Assembly (NCBI RefSeq): GCF_010669145.1
Contig: NZ_CP048632.1
Location: 496,001 to 560,000, forward strand
DNA: 64,000 nt
Direction of reading: 5' to 3'
Source of the DNA: Rhizobium oryzihabitans
GTDB lineage: Bacteria > Pseudomonadota > Alphaproteobacteria > Rhizobiales > Rhizobiaceae
This document shows, one piece after another, positions 37,388 through 46,757 of this stretch. The notes below the pieces were generated by a model, which made no database searches, was not told the DNA's origin, and saw only the letters and a program-made list of their open reading frames with translations. Within the stretch, counting starts at the first letter, position 1. Every line of letters begins with the position of its first letter. Position numbers and translations under genes: made by a program.

Positions 37388-37534
37388 AAAGCACCCCCGT
37401 TTCTTCAGGCACCAAGGTTCGATGCCTTGATTTATTATTTTCGGAAATGCTAATTTATAGGTATTAATTTTGTATTGATGTCGCTCTTATGGGTTGCAGG
37501 CGAGAAAGAATCTTCGCGTCAGCGTCAGTCAATG

Positions 37535-38371
37535 TCAGATCAGCCGAAGCCCTTTGAAGCTTGCATGGCCGTCCTTGCCGATGATGATGTGGTCGTGCAC
37601 GGCGATGCCGAGCGGCTTTGCCGTATCGATAATGGTTTTGGTCATCTCGATATCCGCACGCGAGGGGGTGGGGTCTCCACTTGGGTGATTGTGGATTAAA
37701 ATCAAGGCGGTAGATGAAAGTTCAAGCGCGCGGCGAACGACTTCCCGGGGGTAGACCGGGGTGTGGTCGACGGTTCCCAGGCCCTGTACCTCATCGGCGA
37801 TCAGCACATTGCGCTTGTCGAGGAACAGGATGCGGAACTGTTCGCGTGTCTCATGGGCCATGGCCGCGTGGCAATAATCGATGACAGAAGACCAGGAGCC
37901 GAGAACCTGCTTGTTGCGGATCTCACCTTTCAGCATGCGCTGCGAAACCGAGGCGACGAGCTTCAGATCGAGTGCCACGGCCTCGCCCACGCCCTTCACC
38001 TCCTGCAACAGCGGCAGCGACGCGCCGAGCACGCCGCCCAGGGTTCCAAAGCGGGCTATCAGCGCCTTGGCGATGGGTTTGGTATCGCGTCTGGGGATGA
38101 GCCGGAACAGCAAAAGTTCCAGCAATTCATAGTCGGCAAGCGCCGTGTCGCCGCCATCGCGATAGCGCGCCCGCAACCGGTCCCGGTGGCCGTGAAAATG
38201 GGCGGCATCCGCTTCCTGTTCCCCAACGGCCGCGGCCGGTTTTTTCGGGGCGCTTCTTGGTTCGGCGAAAAAGCCGCGCTCATCCGCTCCGTCGAAAAGA
38301 TCGCCTTCGCCTGCCTGAAAGCCGGACGTTTGGGAAGGATCGGCGGAAGGCGGGGCGGGGCGTTTTGCCAT
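37535..38371 (-). CDS. radC: RadC / YicR family JAB-domain protein
   Basis: A 278-residue protein. After a polar start, [15 protein letters not shown] and [22 protein letters not shown] (HhH-like part) precede the JAB domain (about 155-278) with the metal-binding motif [18 protein letters not shown] and the Glu/His sites of DHIIIG. The family was named for DNA repair, but that role is disputed; JAB domains often cut isopeptides, and some RadC relatives carry no known activity. It starts 14 bases after map, with which it is likely co-transcribed. Confidence 0.92.
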   Translation of the reverse strand: MAKRPAPPSADPSQTSGFQAGEGDLFDGADERGFFAEPRSAPKKPAAAVGEQEADAAHFHGHRDRLRARYRDGGDTALADYELLELLLFRLIPRRDTKPIAKALIARFGTLGGVLGASLPLLQEVKGVGEAVALDLKLVASVSQRMLKGEIRNKQVLGSWSSVIDYCHAAMAHETREQFRILFLDKRNVLIADEVQGLGTVDHTPVYPREVVRRALELSSTALILIHNHPSGDPTPSRADIEMTKTIIDTAKPLGIAVHDHIIIGKDGHASFKGLRLI

Positions 38372-38385
38372 AGGCGGGTCTGGCC

Positions 38386-39225
38386 TTATGCGGGGGGAAG
38401 CGGCGGCAGGCCCGGCCGGTCGAAGCCGCCGGGCGAGAGCGTGAAGATTTCGCAGCCGGTGGCCGTGACGCCGACGGCATGTTCGTATTGTGCGGAGAGC
38501 GAGCGGTCGCGTGTCACCGCCGTCCAGCCGTCGGAGAGCACCTTCACATGCGGCTTGCCGAGATTGATCATCGGCTCGATGGTGAAGATCATGCCCTCGC
38601 GGATTTCCGGGCCTTCGTCCGGGCGGCCGTAATGCAGGATATTGGGCGTGTCATGGAAGAGGCGTCCGACACCGTGGCCGCAGAAGTCACGCACCACCGA
38701 GCATCGCTCGGCCTCGGCATAGGCCTGTATGGCCGCGCCGATCGCACCGGTGCGCGCACCGGGCTTTACCGCTGCGATGCCGCGCATCAGGCACTCGTAG
38801 GTCACTTCCATGAGGCGCTCGGCGGCGCGCTTGATCTGGCCGACCGGATACATGCGGCTCGAATCGCCGTGCCAGCCATCCAGTACATAGGTCACGTCGA
38901 TATTGACGATGTCGCCTTCGCGCAGTGGCTTCTCGTCCGGAATGCCATGGCAGACCACGTGGTTGATCGAGGTGCAGACGGACTTCGTATAACCGCGATA
39001 GTTCAGTGTTGCCGGCAACGCGCCATGGTCGGCACCGAATTCGAACACGAAACGGTCGATAGCATCCGTCGTAACACCCGGCTTGACGATTGCGGCCAGC
39101 TCGTCGAGGCAACGCGCCGTCAACTGGCACGCCTTGCGCATTCCCGTGAAATCCTCCGCCGTGTAGAGGCGGATGACGCCGGTATTCTTCAAGGGAGCGG
39201 ATGCCGCGTCGATATAGGTGACCAT
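38386..39225 (-). CDS. map: Methionine aminopeptidase type I
   Basis: A 279-residue peptidase that removes the initiator Met. ATG 39225 is chosen as it gives a typical length (GAAAG upstream). Metal-ligand and substrate motifs are present: [41 protein letters not shown] and TIEPMINLG, with a final Glu in [10 protein letters not shown]. An essential housekeeping enzyme. It lies in the middle of sfsA-map-radC, 31 bases after sfsA. Confidence 0.96.
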   Translation of the reverse strand: MVTYIDAASAPLKNTGVIRLYTAEDFTGMRKACQLTARCLDELAAIVKPGVTTDAIDRFVFEFGADHGALPATLNYRGYTKSVCTSINHVVCHGIPDEKPLREGDIVNIDVTYVLDGWHGDSSRMYPVGQIKRAAERLMEVTYECLMRGIAAVKPGARTGAIGAAIQAYAEAERCSVVRDFCGHGVGRLFHDTPNILHYGRPDEGPEIREGMIFTIEPMINLGKPHVKVLSDGWTAVTRDRSLSAQYEHAVGVTATGCEIFTLSPGGFDRPGLPPLPPA

Positions 39226-39256
39226 GATCGTGCTTTCTGTCTTTTTACATCTTCGT

Positions 39257-39976
39257 TCATAAAGCAGCGGGACGCCATTCGTCCATCGCAACCGTTCCGC
39301 TGACCGAAATTTGTGCCGGAGAGACCTCGCATTTCACCGCATAGGCCTCGACACCACGCGCCATGGCCCGGTTGAATGCCATGGCATAGACCGGGTCCAG
39401 ATCGTCGCAGATGCGCATGCGGTCGCAATCATTTCGCTGGATGAGGTAGAGCATCACCGCGCGGTAACCGGCTTCCGCAGCATCTCCCAGTTCCTCAAGG
39501 TGCTTGGCCCCGCGTTTGGTGGCGGTATCAGGGAATTCGGCCAGACCTTTTTCCCTCATGAAATGCACGTTCTTGACTTCCACATAGGCGTCCGGCCGGC
39601 CGATTTGCGAAAGCAGGAAATCGATACGGGAGTTGCGACCGTATTTCTGTTCGCGCCGGATCGTCGAATATCCCATCAGCTGCGGGATGCGTCCGTTGAT
39701 GATGGCTTCTTCCGCCAGCCGGTTCGGCATGCCGGTATTGATGCCGACCACGGTGTCGTCGGCCTCGACCATTTCCAGCATGTGCCGGTACTTGCGGGTG
39801 GGACTGTCATGTTCGGACAGCCAGATGCGTGAACCCGGTGCGGTGAGCCCGCGCATCGAGCCGGTATTGGGGCACGAACCGGTAATCTCCGTACCGTCTT
39901 CCAGAACGGCATCGAAGAGGAAACGTTTATAGCGGGCGATCAGCGTGGCGGGAATGAGCGGGGGCGTGAAGAGCAT
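39257..39976 (-). CDS. sfsA: SfsA family protein (sugar fermentation stimulation protein)
   Basis: A 239-residue protein. Conserved parts: [14 protein letters not shown] (OB-like start), [32 protein letters not shown] and [16 protein letters not shown], with YLIQRNDC near the end. SfsA has an N-terminal OB fold and a nuclease-like core; E. coli SfsA binds DNA. The molecular role is unsettled. It is the first gene of the sfsA-map-radC series on the minus strand. Confidence 0.92.
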   Translation of the reverse strand: MLFTPPLIPATLIARYKRFLFDAVLEDGTEITGSCPNTGSMRGLTAPGSRIWLSEHDSPTRKYRHMLEMVEADDTVVGINTGMPNRLAEEAIINGRIPQLMGYSTIRREQKYGRNSRIDFLLSQIGRPDAYVEVKNVHFMREKGLAEFPDTATKRGAKHLEELGDAAEAGYRAVMLYLIQRNDCDRMRICDDLDPVYAMAFNRAMARGVEAYAVKCEVSPAQISVSGTVAMDEWRPAAL

Positions 39977-40126
39977 GGGGCCAGAAAGGTGAGAGGTGGG
40001 TGGGCTTGCGCGTTTTGGAGCACAGGATTTTTACAAAAATACTTTTGATTTCATTGGTATAATACAGAGGTTCGTGCTCGGGTGCGTCGGTAAAGAATTC
40101 TTCTTTTTCGCGATTCGGTTCCGTTT

Positions 40127-40242
40127 CTCATCCCTGTGCTTGTCATAGGGATCCAGCCAGCCCAAGTCCTTGGGCTGAAAGAACTCCTCTCCTCCGCGCC
40201 GACGCGCGTCGACTGGATTCCTGTGACAAGCACAGGAATGAG
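40127..40242. repeat. Palindromic intergenic repeat, same plan as at 29.6 kb
   Basis: An outer imperfect stem (CTCATCCCTGTGCTTGTCAT facing GTGACAAGCACAGGAATGAG) encloses inner hairpins AGCCCAAG-TC-CTTGGGCT and a GCGCC/GCGCG-rich one. The outer TCCAG/CTGGA elements and the inner CAAGTCCTTG are shared with the copy at 29638-29752. Confidence 0.75.
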
Positions 40243-40283
40243 GGAGGGGGCTGTCGCGTATGGGTCACTTTTGCGCCGATATT

Positions 40284-42143
40284 CTAAGAAAGGACATAGG
40301 TTCCCGGCGCATCGCCGATCACCGGCTGCTTGCCGTCTTCCGGCTTCCGCGCCTTCACTTTTTCACCATTCTGGCTTTCGATCCAGTTCTGCCAGTGCAT
40401 CCACCAGGAGCCCTTATGGGCGGTGGCGGCGGACTGCCAGGCATCGAAGTCTCCGGCCGGTGATGAGCCTGTCCAATATTGATATTTTTCAAGCTGCGGC
40501 GGATTGACGACGCCCGCTATATGGCCGGAAGCGCCGAGCACGAATTCCACCGGACCACCGAACAGGGCTGCACCCGTGAAGACCGATTTTGCCGGCGCGA
40601 TATGATCGTCGCGGGTGGCAAGATCATAGACCGGGATTGTGATGTCGCCGAGATTGATCCGCTTGTCCGCCACGCGCATCAGCCCGCGGGCGAGATTGTT
40701 GTCGAGATAACAATTGCGCAGATAGAAGGAATGGCAGGCGGCGGTCACGCGCGTCGAATCGGAATTCCAGTAGAGGAGATCGAAGGGCAGGGGTTCCGTG
40801 CCGCGCAGGTAATTATCGACCACATAGGGCCAGATGAGATCAGACGCACGCAGCATGTTGAACACGGTCGCCATGACCGATCCGTCGAGATAGCCGACTG
40901 CCTGCATGTGCCTGTCGAGCGCCGCAAGCTGGCCTTCGTCGATGAAAACCTTGAGGTCGCCCGCATGCACGAAATCCGTCTGGGCGGCGAGAAGCGTCGC
41001 ACTCCGAATACGCTCATTGCCTTCCTGCGCATGCAGCGCCAGTGCCGAGGACAAAAGCGTGCCGCCCACGCAATAGCCGATGGCGTTGATTTCCTTTTCG
41101 CCGGTTCTTTCCTCGATGGTGTCGAGGGCGAAATCGATGCCTTCGTGGATATAGTCGTCCCAGCCTTTTTCGGCCAGTTGCGCATCGGGGTTGATCCACG
41201 AGACCATGAAGACGCTGTGGCCTTGGTCCAGGCACCAGCCGACGAAGGATTTCTGCGGGTTGAGATCGAGGATGTAGAATTTGTTGATCCATGGCGGCAC
41301 GATGAGCAGCGGCCGTTTGAAGGCCTTTTTCGTCGTCGGCGCGTAATGGATGATTTCGCAGAGCGGGCTTCTGGCAACAACCTTGCCGGGGGTAACGGCG
41401 ATATTCTGGCCGATGACAAATTTGCTGTAATCCGTCTGGCGCAGTTTCAGGTGACCATGGCCGGCCGCGACATCTTCTGCCAGCTGCGCCATGCCCTTGA
41501 CGAGGTTGGCGCCGCTGGAGGCGACCGTCTCGCGGAAGACCTGCGGATTGGTGAAGACGAAATTGGCCGGCGAGAGCGCCTCCGTCACCTGGCGCATGTA
41601 AAACAGCGCCTTGGTGCGGGTGTGTTCGTCCAGCCCCTCGGCTTCCGTCACCATCCGGTCGGCGAAACCGGCGGTGGTCTGATAAGCTTTCAGGAGAAAA
41701 TCGAAAAACGGATTGGCCTGCCAGTCCGCATCGGCAAAGCGTCTGTTCCTGCGCTCCGCAGAGCCGGTTTCAGCACTTTTTGCCGAGGCAGAATCGGTAT
41801 CCTCGGAAAATTGCGCCACCGACTTCGCCCAGAGATCGTAGTAGCTCGACAGAAGATGGGTTTGCGCTTCAAGGGAGCGCTTGGGCTCCGCCATCCAGTA
41901 TTCGGCGACATCGGACAGCGTCTTGACGAGATCGGTCACCGGATCGGCGCTCGTCTGGGGAATTTCGCCACGCTCTCGGGGAGCAAGCCATTCGGACGCG
42001 GCCTTGCCGAGATTCTCCAGCGCGCGGGCGATGTTGACCGCGAAGGCTTCGGGATCGCGGATCAGGTAGGCTTCGGCGGCCCTGGCATCGAAACCGGGCG
42101 TTTTGCCGCCCTTTTTCTTAGGCCCGCCGTCAACACCTGCCAT
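40284..42143 (-). CDS. phaC: Class I poly-hydroxyalkanoate synthase
   Basis: A 619-residue polymerase that joins hydroxyacyl-CoA units (mainly 3-hydroxybutyryl-CoA) into storage polyester. GGAGG lies before the ATG at 42143. The long N-terminal part (about 1-220) is typical of class I. The lipase-like box NAIGYCVGGTLLSSAL holds the catalytic Cys (about 350), with the Asp in TRDDHIAPAKS and the His in GASGHIAGVVNPP. WWMHWQNWI lies at the end. phaA, phaB and phaE are not adjacent, so it is a class I single-subunit enzyme. It is divergent from the lipoprotein gene. Confidence 0.96.
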   Translation of the reverse strand: MAGVDGGPKKKGGKTPGFDARAAEAYLIRDPEAFAVNIARALENLGKAASEWLAPRERGEIPQTSADPVTDLVKTLSDVAEYWMAEPKRSLEAQTHLLSSYYDLWAKSVAQFSEDTDSASAKSAETGSAERRNRRFADADWQANPFFDFLLKAYQTTAGFADRMVTEAEGLDEHTRTKALFYMRQVTEALSPANFVFTNPQVFRETVASSGANLVKGMAQLAEDVAAGHGHLKLRQTDYSKFVIGQNIAVTPGKVVARSPLCEIIHYAPTTKKAFKRPLLIVPPWINKFYILDLNPQKSFVGWCLDQGHSVFMVSWINPDAQLAEKGWDDYIHEGIDFALDTIEERTGEKEINAIGYCVGGTLLSSALALHAQEGNERIRSATLLAAQTDFVHAGDLKVFIDEGQLAALDRHMQAVGYLDGSVMATVFNMLRASDLIWPYVVDNYLRGTEPLPFDLLYWNSDSTRVTAACHSFYLRNCYLDNNLARGLMRVADKRINLGDITIPVYDLATRDDHIAPAKSVFTGAALFGGPVEFVLGASGHIAGVVNPPQLEKYQYWTGSSPAGDFDAWQSAATAHKGSWWMHWQNWIESQNGEKVKARKPEDGKQPVIGDAPGTYVLS

Positions 42144-42276
42144 GCGTCATCCTCCACCAAATTTGTGTTTGCACATTCTGCATGAAAACGAATACAAGTT
42201 CCACCAGCAAGGGGAGGCCGCAAAGGGCCGAACCGCAGTCGAATTCGATATCGGCAGATATCCTTACAGGCGGAAC

Positions 42277-42708
42277 ATGACGATGGGCAAGCAGATGGGC
42301 ACATGGGGAACATATGCGGAAAACGCCGCAAGAATCGCCGTTCTTTCGCTGTCCGGCGCAATGTTCGTCACAACGCTTGCCGCCTGCAAGGCGCCGGAGC
42401 CGATCGTCGCCCCCGCGCATATGCGCCGCCCGACCGCCGAAATCGTCGGTCCGCGCCCCGTCAGCGACAATGCGGTGAGCCAGAAGCGCGACACCGGTAC
42501 CTATCCGACCTTCTCAGCGCCGATGACGGCCGCCGGCACCCAGATGGGCGACGACGAGGCCTCCACCATGGAATCAAACCTGTCGCGCCTCGGTGCTGCA
42601 CGCCGCAACGGCCAGATTTCGGAAGCCGAATACAAGCGCCGGGTCGCGGAACTGCGGGCGCTTGGCGAAAATCAGAAGCCGGTTGCGACGCCTGTTGCTT
42701 CGCAGTGA
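42277..42708 (+). CDS. Lipoprotein with SHOCT-like C-terminal region
   Basis: A 143-residue protein from ATG 42277 (GGCGG upstream; a later ATG at 42283 is possible). It has a lipoprotein-type signal with lipobox FVTTLAACKAPEP, so Cys is about residue 37. The mature part is Pro/Thr-rich (about 45-100) and ends in a short helix-turn-helix (LSRLGAARRNGQISEAEYKR) typical of SHOCT domains, which often link oligomers. Role unknown. Divergent from phaC with about 130 bases between. Confidence 0.75.
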   Translation: MTMGKQMGTWGTYAENAARIAVLSLSGAMFVTTLAACKAPEPIVAPAHMRRPTAEIVGPRPVSDNAVSQKRDTGTYPTFSAPMTAAGTQMGDDEASTMESNLSRLGAARRNGQISEAEYKRRVAELRALGENQKPVATPVASQ

Positions 42709-42847
42709 GGTTCCTCCGCGCCTGATGTGCGGACACGGGGATTATCCCGAGCATCTACAATCATTTAACTGACGAGACCTGCCTCATAAACGGCGGCCTC
42801 ATATGAGCCAGGAGGCTGCATATGGAGCGAGCGCGTGCGTCGTGCCT

Positions 42848-42966
42848 CTTCTCCCCGCCGGGGAGAAGGTCGCGGCAGCGGGATGAGGGGGGCAAGGGTC
42901 GTGAGATACGGCAACGTTGCCCCCTCATCCGACCCTTCGGGCCACCTTCTCCCCGGTGGGGAGAAG
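42848..42966. repeat. RIME-like intergenic palindromic mosaic element
   Basis: Two copies of CTTCTCCCC-GGGGAGAAG (ends of the element) bracket a larger pair GGATGAGGGGGCA / TGCCCCCTCATCC. This arrangement resembles the rhizobial RIME class of intergenic elements from memory; the name is not checked. Confidence 0.8.
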
Positions 42967-43063
42967 AAACAAGCCGCGATGCCGATGTTTCTACAGCGAT
43001 ATTTACGGCTGACGGGCCATCTCGGCGCGGCGATCATAACCCCTTCTTTACCCTGCATTTGAA

Positions 43064-43095
43064 CCATCCGCTTACCCAAGTTGTTAAGCGGATGG
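43064..43095. promoter_or_regulatory. Perfect 11-bp inverted repeat upstream of the small-peptide gene
   Basis: CCATCCGCTTA and TAAGCGGATGG are separated by 10 bases (CCCAAGTTGT), 73 bases before the peptide start. It could be an operator or fold as a strong RNA hairpin. Confidence 0.55.
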
Positions 43096-43167
43096 ATGAA
43101 GTTTGCCGACTATTATGCAGACATAACAAACAGGCCGCTGAAAAGGCGGCATACAGGGTGAAATATC

Positions 43168-43275
43168 ATGAGATGCATCGCTGCTTTGCTGGTTCTTGCC
43201 GGTTTTGCGCTCGCACCCGCTCAGGCGCGGGCGCCTTACATCAACATCGGAACACCAGCCCTTCAGGGCCGATGA
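43168..43275 (+). CDS. 35-residue secreted peptide (too short for usual gene calling)
   Basis: An ATG at 43168, six bases after AGGGTG, opens a 35-codon frame: a convincing signal peptide (MRCIAALLVLAGFALAPAQA) followed by 15 residues RAPYINIGTPALQGR. No cysteine remains in the mature part. It ends 20 bases from the stop of the convergent fnrN gene and lies behind a perfect inverted repeat. Short exported peptides of this size are known in rhizobia but I do not recognise this one. It could also be the start of a degraded gene. Confidence 0.45.
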   Translation: MRCIAALLVLAGFALAPAQARAPYINIGTPALQGR

Positions 43276-43294
43276 AAACTTTGCGGGATGCCGG

Positions 43295-44020
43295 TCAGTC
43301 GTTGCCGGCGGCGTCGCTTAGTACATCGAGATCGGGCACCGTTATATGGCGGTTGTTCTCGATGCGGATGATGTCTTCCTTGCGCAGCTTGGTCATTTGC
43401 CGGCTCACCGTTTCGATGGTGAGGCCAAGGAAATCGGCGATATCGGCGCGGGAAAGCGGCAGGTCGAAGGACGATTTATCGTCGTTTTCCGGGTCGATAT
43501 GGGTGGCGATCATATAAAGGAAGCTGGCAACCTTTTCCTGCGCGGATTTACGCCCAAGCGTCAGCATCCAGTCACGCGCTTCATCCAGTTCCTTCAGAGA
43601 CTGGCTGTGAAGCTTGCGCTCCATGTCCGGAACTTCTGAAATCATCCGATCGACGATGCGGCGCGGGAAGAGACAGATTTCCACATCGGTTGCGGCTTCC
43701 GCCGTCATCTTGCTTTCCGCCATGAACGGGCGGCCGAGAAAATCCGGTGCGAATTGCAGGCCGACGATCTGCTGGCGGCCATCCGACATCATTTTCGAGA
43801 GCTTGACCACGCCATTAAGGATATTGCCGTAGGAGGTGACGAGTTCGCCCTGGCCCAGCAGCTCATTGCCCGCTTCCAGCTTTTTGCGGCTGGAGTGGCG
43901 GTTGAGGTCGCAGAGTTGCTGTGGCGTCAGCGTGCTGCAAAGACCGCCGTGACGTGCCTCGCAGGAGCGGCACACGACGGGATCTTCCGAATTGTGGATG
44001 GTCTTCTGCAGCGTATCCAT
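43295..44020 (-). CDS. fnrN: FnrN-type oxygen-responsive transcription factor
   Basis: A 241-residue CRP/FNR-family regulator. The N-terminal cysteines VVCRSCEARHGGLCSTL with a further Cys in EICLFPRR (about residue 121) fit an oxygen-labile [4Fe-4S] cluster, as in FnrN of rhizobia. A cAMP-binding-like fold (about 30-150) is followed by a DNA-binding helix-turn-helix with LGLTIETVSRQMTKLRKE; the Glu and Arg of ETVSRQ contact TTGAT-N4-ATCAA. It turns on micro-aerobic genes. It is divergent from hemN across an FNR-type box, so it probably controls both itself and hemN. Confidence 0.93.
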   Translation of the reverse strand: MDTLQKTIHNSEDPVVCRSCEARHGGLCSTLTPQQLCDLNRHSSRKKLEAGNELLGQGELVTSYGNILNGVVKLSKMMSDGRQQIVGLQFAPDFLGRPFMAESKMTAEAATDVEICLFPRRIVDRMISEVPDMERKLHSQSLKELDEARDWMLTLGRKSAQEKVASFLYMIATHIDPENDDKSSFDLPLSRADIADFLGLTIETVSRQMTKLRKEDIIRIENNRHITVPDLDVLSDAAGND

Positions 44021-44147
44021 AAGCCTTTTCCAATGCTGGCTTTTTCGGAACGATTGCGACCGCGGGTTTAAAATCCGGTCTCTTCGAAGGCTTGCGCCGC
44101 GTAGCCGTCGCCCCAGCGTCTACTTTAGCAAGAACTTAAGGCGCAAT

Positions 44148-44161
44148 TTGATTGAAGTCAA
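44148..44161. promoter_or_regulatory. FNR/FixK-type box (anaerobox) between fnrN and hemN
   Basis: TTGAT-TGAA-GTCAA matches the consensus TTGAT-N4-ATCAA at nine of ten positions. It is about 130 bases before the fnrN start and about 72 before hemN. A second, much weaker resemblance (TTGAT-AAAA-GGCAA) occurs near 44211-44225. Confidence 0.8.
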
Positions 44162-44233
44162 AGTTGCAAACTGTCGCAGCCGTTACTGAAAGAGAGGAAA
44201 TCGACATTTTCTTGATAAAAGGCAAATCGGGTG

Positions 44234-45582
44234 ATGAATACCGAACTTCTTCGCAAATATTCAGGTGCCGTTCCGCGTTACACGAGCTATCCGACTGCGC
44301 CGCATTTTCACGAAGCGGTCAATAGCGTCACCTACCGGCAATGGTTGGGCGAGCTCGGCCACAGGAATCGGATATCCCTTTACCTCCACATTCCCTATTG
44401 CGACCGGCTGTGCTGGTTCTGTGCCTGTCACACCAGGCACACGCTGAAATACGAACCGATTGCCGTTTATCTTGAGGCACTTAAGCGGGAGATAGCAGCT
44501 GTTGGAGCACTGGTTTCCCCGATGCGGTGGTAAGCGCGGTGCATTTCGGCGGCGGTTCGCCCACCATGTTGAGACCTGAGGACATGGTGAGCCTGATGGA
44601 TTGTCTGAGACGCCATTTCACCTTTGGGCTGGCACCGGAAATCAGCGTGGAGATGGACCCGAACGACCTGGACGACTGCCGATACGATGCGCTTGCCGCC
44701 ATCGGCATGACGCGTGCAAGCCTTGGCGTTCAGGACTTCGATGACAAAGTGCAAAAAACCATCAACCGGATACAGAGCTTCGAGCAGACGCAATCGGTGG
44801 TAGATGCCGTGCGGGCGAGGGGTGTTCATTCCGTCAATTGCGACATTCTCTATGGGCTTCCATTCCAGACCTGCGAGACATTGCGAAAGACGGTGGTGCA
44901 GATCGTCTCGCTCGATCCGGACCGGGTCGCACTTTTCGGTTATGCCCATGTTCCCTGGATGAAAAAGCACCAGTCGCTGATCCCCGAACAGGCGCTTCCC
45001 GATATTGCCGAGCGTTACCGCCAGATGACGATGGTGGCGGTGATGCTTGGCGAGGCGGGTTACAGGGCAATCGGGATCGACCATTTCGCCAAGCAGGCCG
45101 ATACGCTCTGCCAGGCGGCGGAGGCGGGAGAGCTGCGGCGGAATTTTCAGGGCTACACCACCGATACGGCCGATGCGCTGATCGGGCTTGGCGCGTCCTC
45201 GATCGGCCGGCTGCCGCAGGGCTATGTGCAGAACATGGTGGCGACCGGGGAATATCAGCGTCTCGCGGGCGAGGGCGGTCTTGCCGTCGTCAAAGGGATA
45301 GAGCTCTCAGAGGATGATCATCTGCGTTCGCATGTCATCGAACGGCTGATGTGCGATTTCTCGATTGATCTTGCGGATTTGCGGCATCGCTTCGGCAAGG
45401 TCAGCCAGTCGGTGAGAACGCAGGCGCAGCATTTTGCCGCAATCGACAGGGATGGCGTCGTGCAGCTGGACGCCGATATTTTTGCGGTGACGGAGGCGGG
45501 AAAGCCTTTCGTCCGTAATATCGCGGCAATCTTCGACACCTATCTCGGCAATGGACGCGGCCGCCATTCGGTTGCTGTTTAG
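44234..45582 (+). pseudogene. hemN: Oxygen-independent coproporphyrinogen III dehydrogenase, broken by a one-base deletion
   Basis: Two frames make one radical SAM enzyme. The first has YTSYPTAPHFHEAV and the iron-sulphur motif IPYCDRLCWFCACH (CxxxCxxC), then fails at a CCCC run (44517-44520). The next frame continues without a gap: PDAVVSAVHFGGGSPTML, then LQTFMD-type sequence (DFDDKVQKTINRIQSFEQT), YGLPFQT and the rest. One extra C gives 449 residues, the normal HemN length. The enzyme makes protoporphyrinogen precursor without oxygen. The FnrN partner gene and the anaerobox upstream fit. A real mutation would damage anaerobic haem synthesis; a sequencing error is likely. Confidence 0.88.
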
Positions 45583-45702
45583 GCAACAGTTTCAAGGCAA
45601 ATTTCAAAGTTACGTCACGAAACCATTGGCTTTTTTGTGCGACTTGCCTATGTGGTGCGTCAGACAGGATAATTCATACGAACGACAATAAGGATTATGG
45701 GC

Positions 45703-45981
45703 GTGACAGCTACATTCGACAAGGTTGCCGACATTATCGCCGAAACCAGCGAAATCGACCGCGAAACCATTACGCCGGAGAGCCACACGATCGACGATCT
45801 GGGCATCGACAGCCTCGACTTTCTGGATATCGTTTTCGCCATCGACAAGGAATTCGGCATCAAGATTCCGCTCGAGCAGTGGACTCAGGAAGTCAACGAA
45901 GGCAAGGTTTCCACCGAAGAATATTTCGTGCTGAAGAACCTCTGCGCCAAGATCGACGAATTGCGCGCAGCCAAGGGCTGA
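45703..45981 (+). CDS. acpXL: Specialised acyl carrier protein AcpXL
   Basis: A 92-residue acyl carrier protein for very-long-chain fatty acids. I use the GTG at 45703, which has AAGGA eight bases upstream and gives the known rhizobial length; an ATG two codons earlier also exists. The phosphopantetheine site is the Ser of [18 protein letters not shown]. In rhizobia AcpXL carries the 27-hydroxyoctacosanoate chain onto lipid A. It is the first gene of a six-gene same-strand cluster for making and attaching that chain. Confidence 0.96.
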
Positions 45982-46070
45982 GGCGACGATGCCCGCGTCA
46001 CGCGGGCATTTCTCTTTCTGGACCCTGCCTTTAGAGGCGGGTCGCAACCGACCAGAAACGGGCCGGACGG

Positions 46071-46550
46071 ATGCTGCTTGAATATTTTCAGATGATCGAC
46101 AAGGTCGAGGCCGTGGACATGGCGACGCGCACGTTGAAGGCGCAATCGGTCGTTCCCGACAAGAGCCCGGTTTTCGAGGGACATTTCCCCGGCATGCCGC
46201 TGGTTCCGGGTGTGCTTCTGATCGAGACCATGGCGCAGGCCTCCGGCATGATGGTTCTGGCATTCAGCGATTTTGCGTCCATGCCGTTCCTGATGTCGGT
46301 CGATGGCGCCAAGATGCGGACCTTCGTGGAGCCGGGTGCCGTTCTCGATATCGAGGCGGTGCTTGAGCATGACGGTTCCGGTTTCGCCGTCACCAAGGCG
46401 AAGATTACTTCCGGCGGCAAGAAGGTCTGCGATGCGCAGCTGAAACTCAGGACCATGCCCTTCAGCGACATTCCGCTCGGTCCCATCGTGAAGAAGCGGG
46501 CTGAGGAAGTCGGCCTGATGGCGGCAATCGCCGCGGACGCGCAGAAATAA
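46071..46550 (+). CDS. FabZ-type 3-hydroxyacyl-ACP dehydratase of the lipid A cluster
   Basis: A 159-residue hotdog-fold dehydratase. The active-site motif is FEGHFPGMPLVPGVLLIET, with the catalytic His and Glu in place. It takes water from 3-hydroxyacyl-ACP during chain extension; the cluster context points to very-long chains on AcpXL, so it is not the housekeeping fabZ. It begins 89 bases after acpXL and is followed by a 207-base gap that carries a half copy of a repeated stem. Confidence 0.92.
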   Translation: MLLEYFQMIDKVEAVDMATRTLKAQSVVPDKSPVFEGHFPGMPLVPGVLLIETMAQASGMMVLAFSDFASMPFLMSVDGAKMRTFVEPGAVLDIEAVLEHDGSGFAVTKAKITSGGKKVCDAQLKLRTMPFSDIPLGPIVKKRAEEVGLMAAIAADAQK

Positions 46551-46757
46551 GCGTTTCCGGCCCTTCGATGCAGGACGTTTTCCCACCGGCCTGGTTTCGA
46601 AGCATGAAAATCGTGGGCTCGCGACAGCGGATCGGGCCTTCACCATTGCCAATCCGCACCGCGCGCTTTATTCCGCAACGCATGAAGTGGTTGTTCGCAA
46701 CCGCTGTTGGATAGCCGCGACCGTTTCGATGGGGCCGGCTGCAAAGGATGACAGACG

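Noticed and set aside
46568-46757. A possible short gene between the fabZ-like gene and the Cys-less ketosynthase
   Set aside because: Two frames are open (one from ATG 46568), but neither has a ribosome binding site at good spacing or any recognisable sequence.
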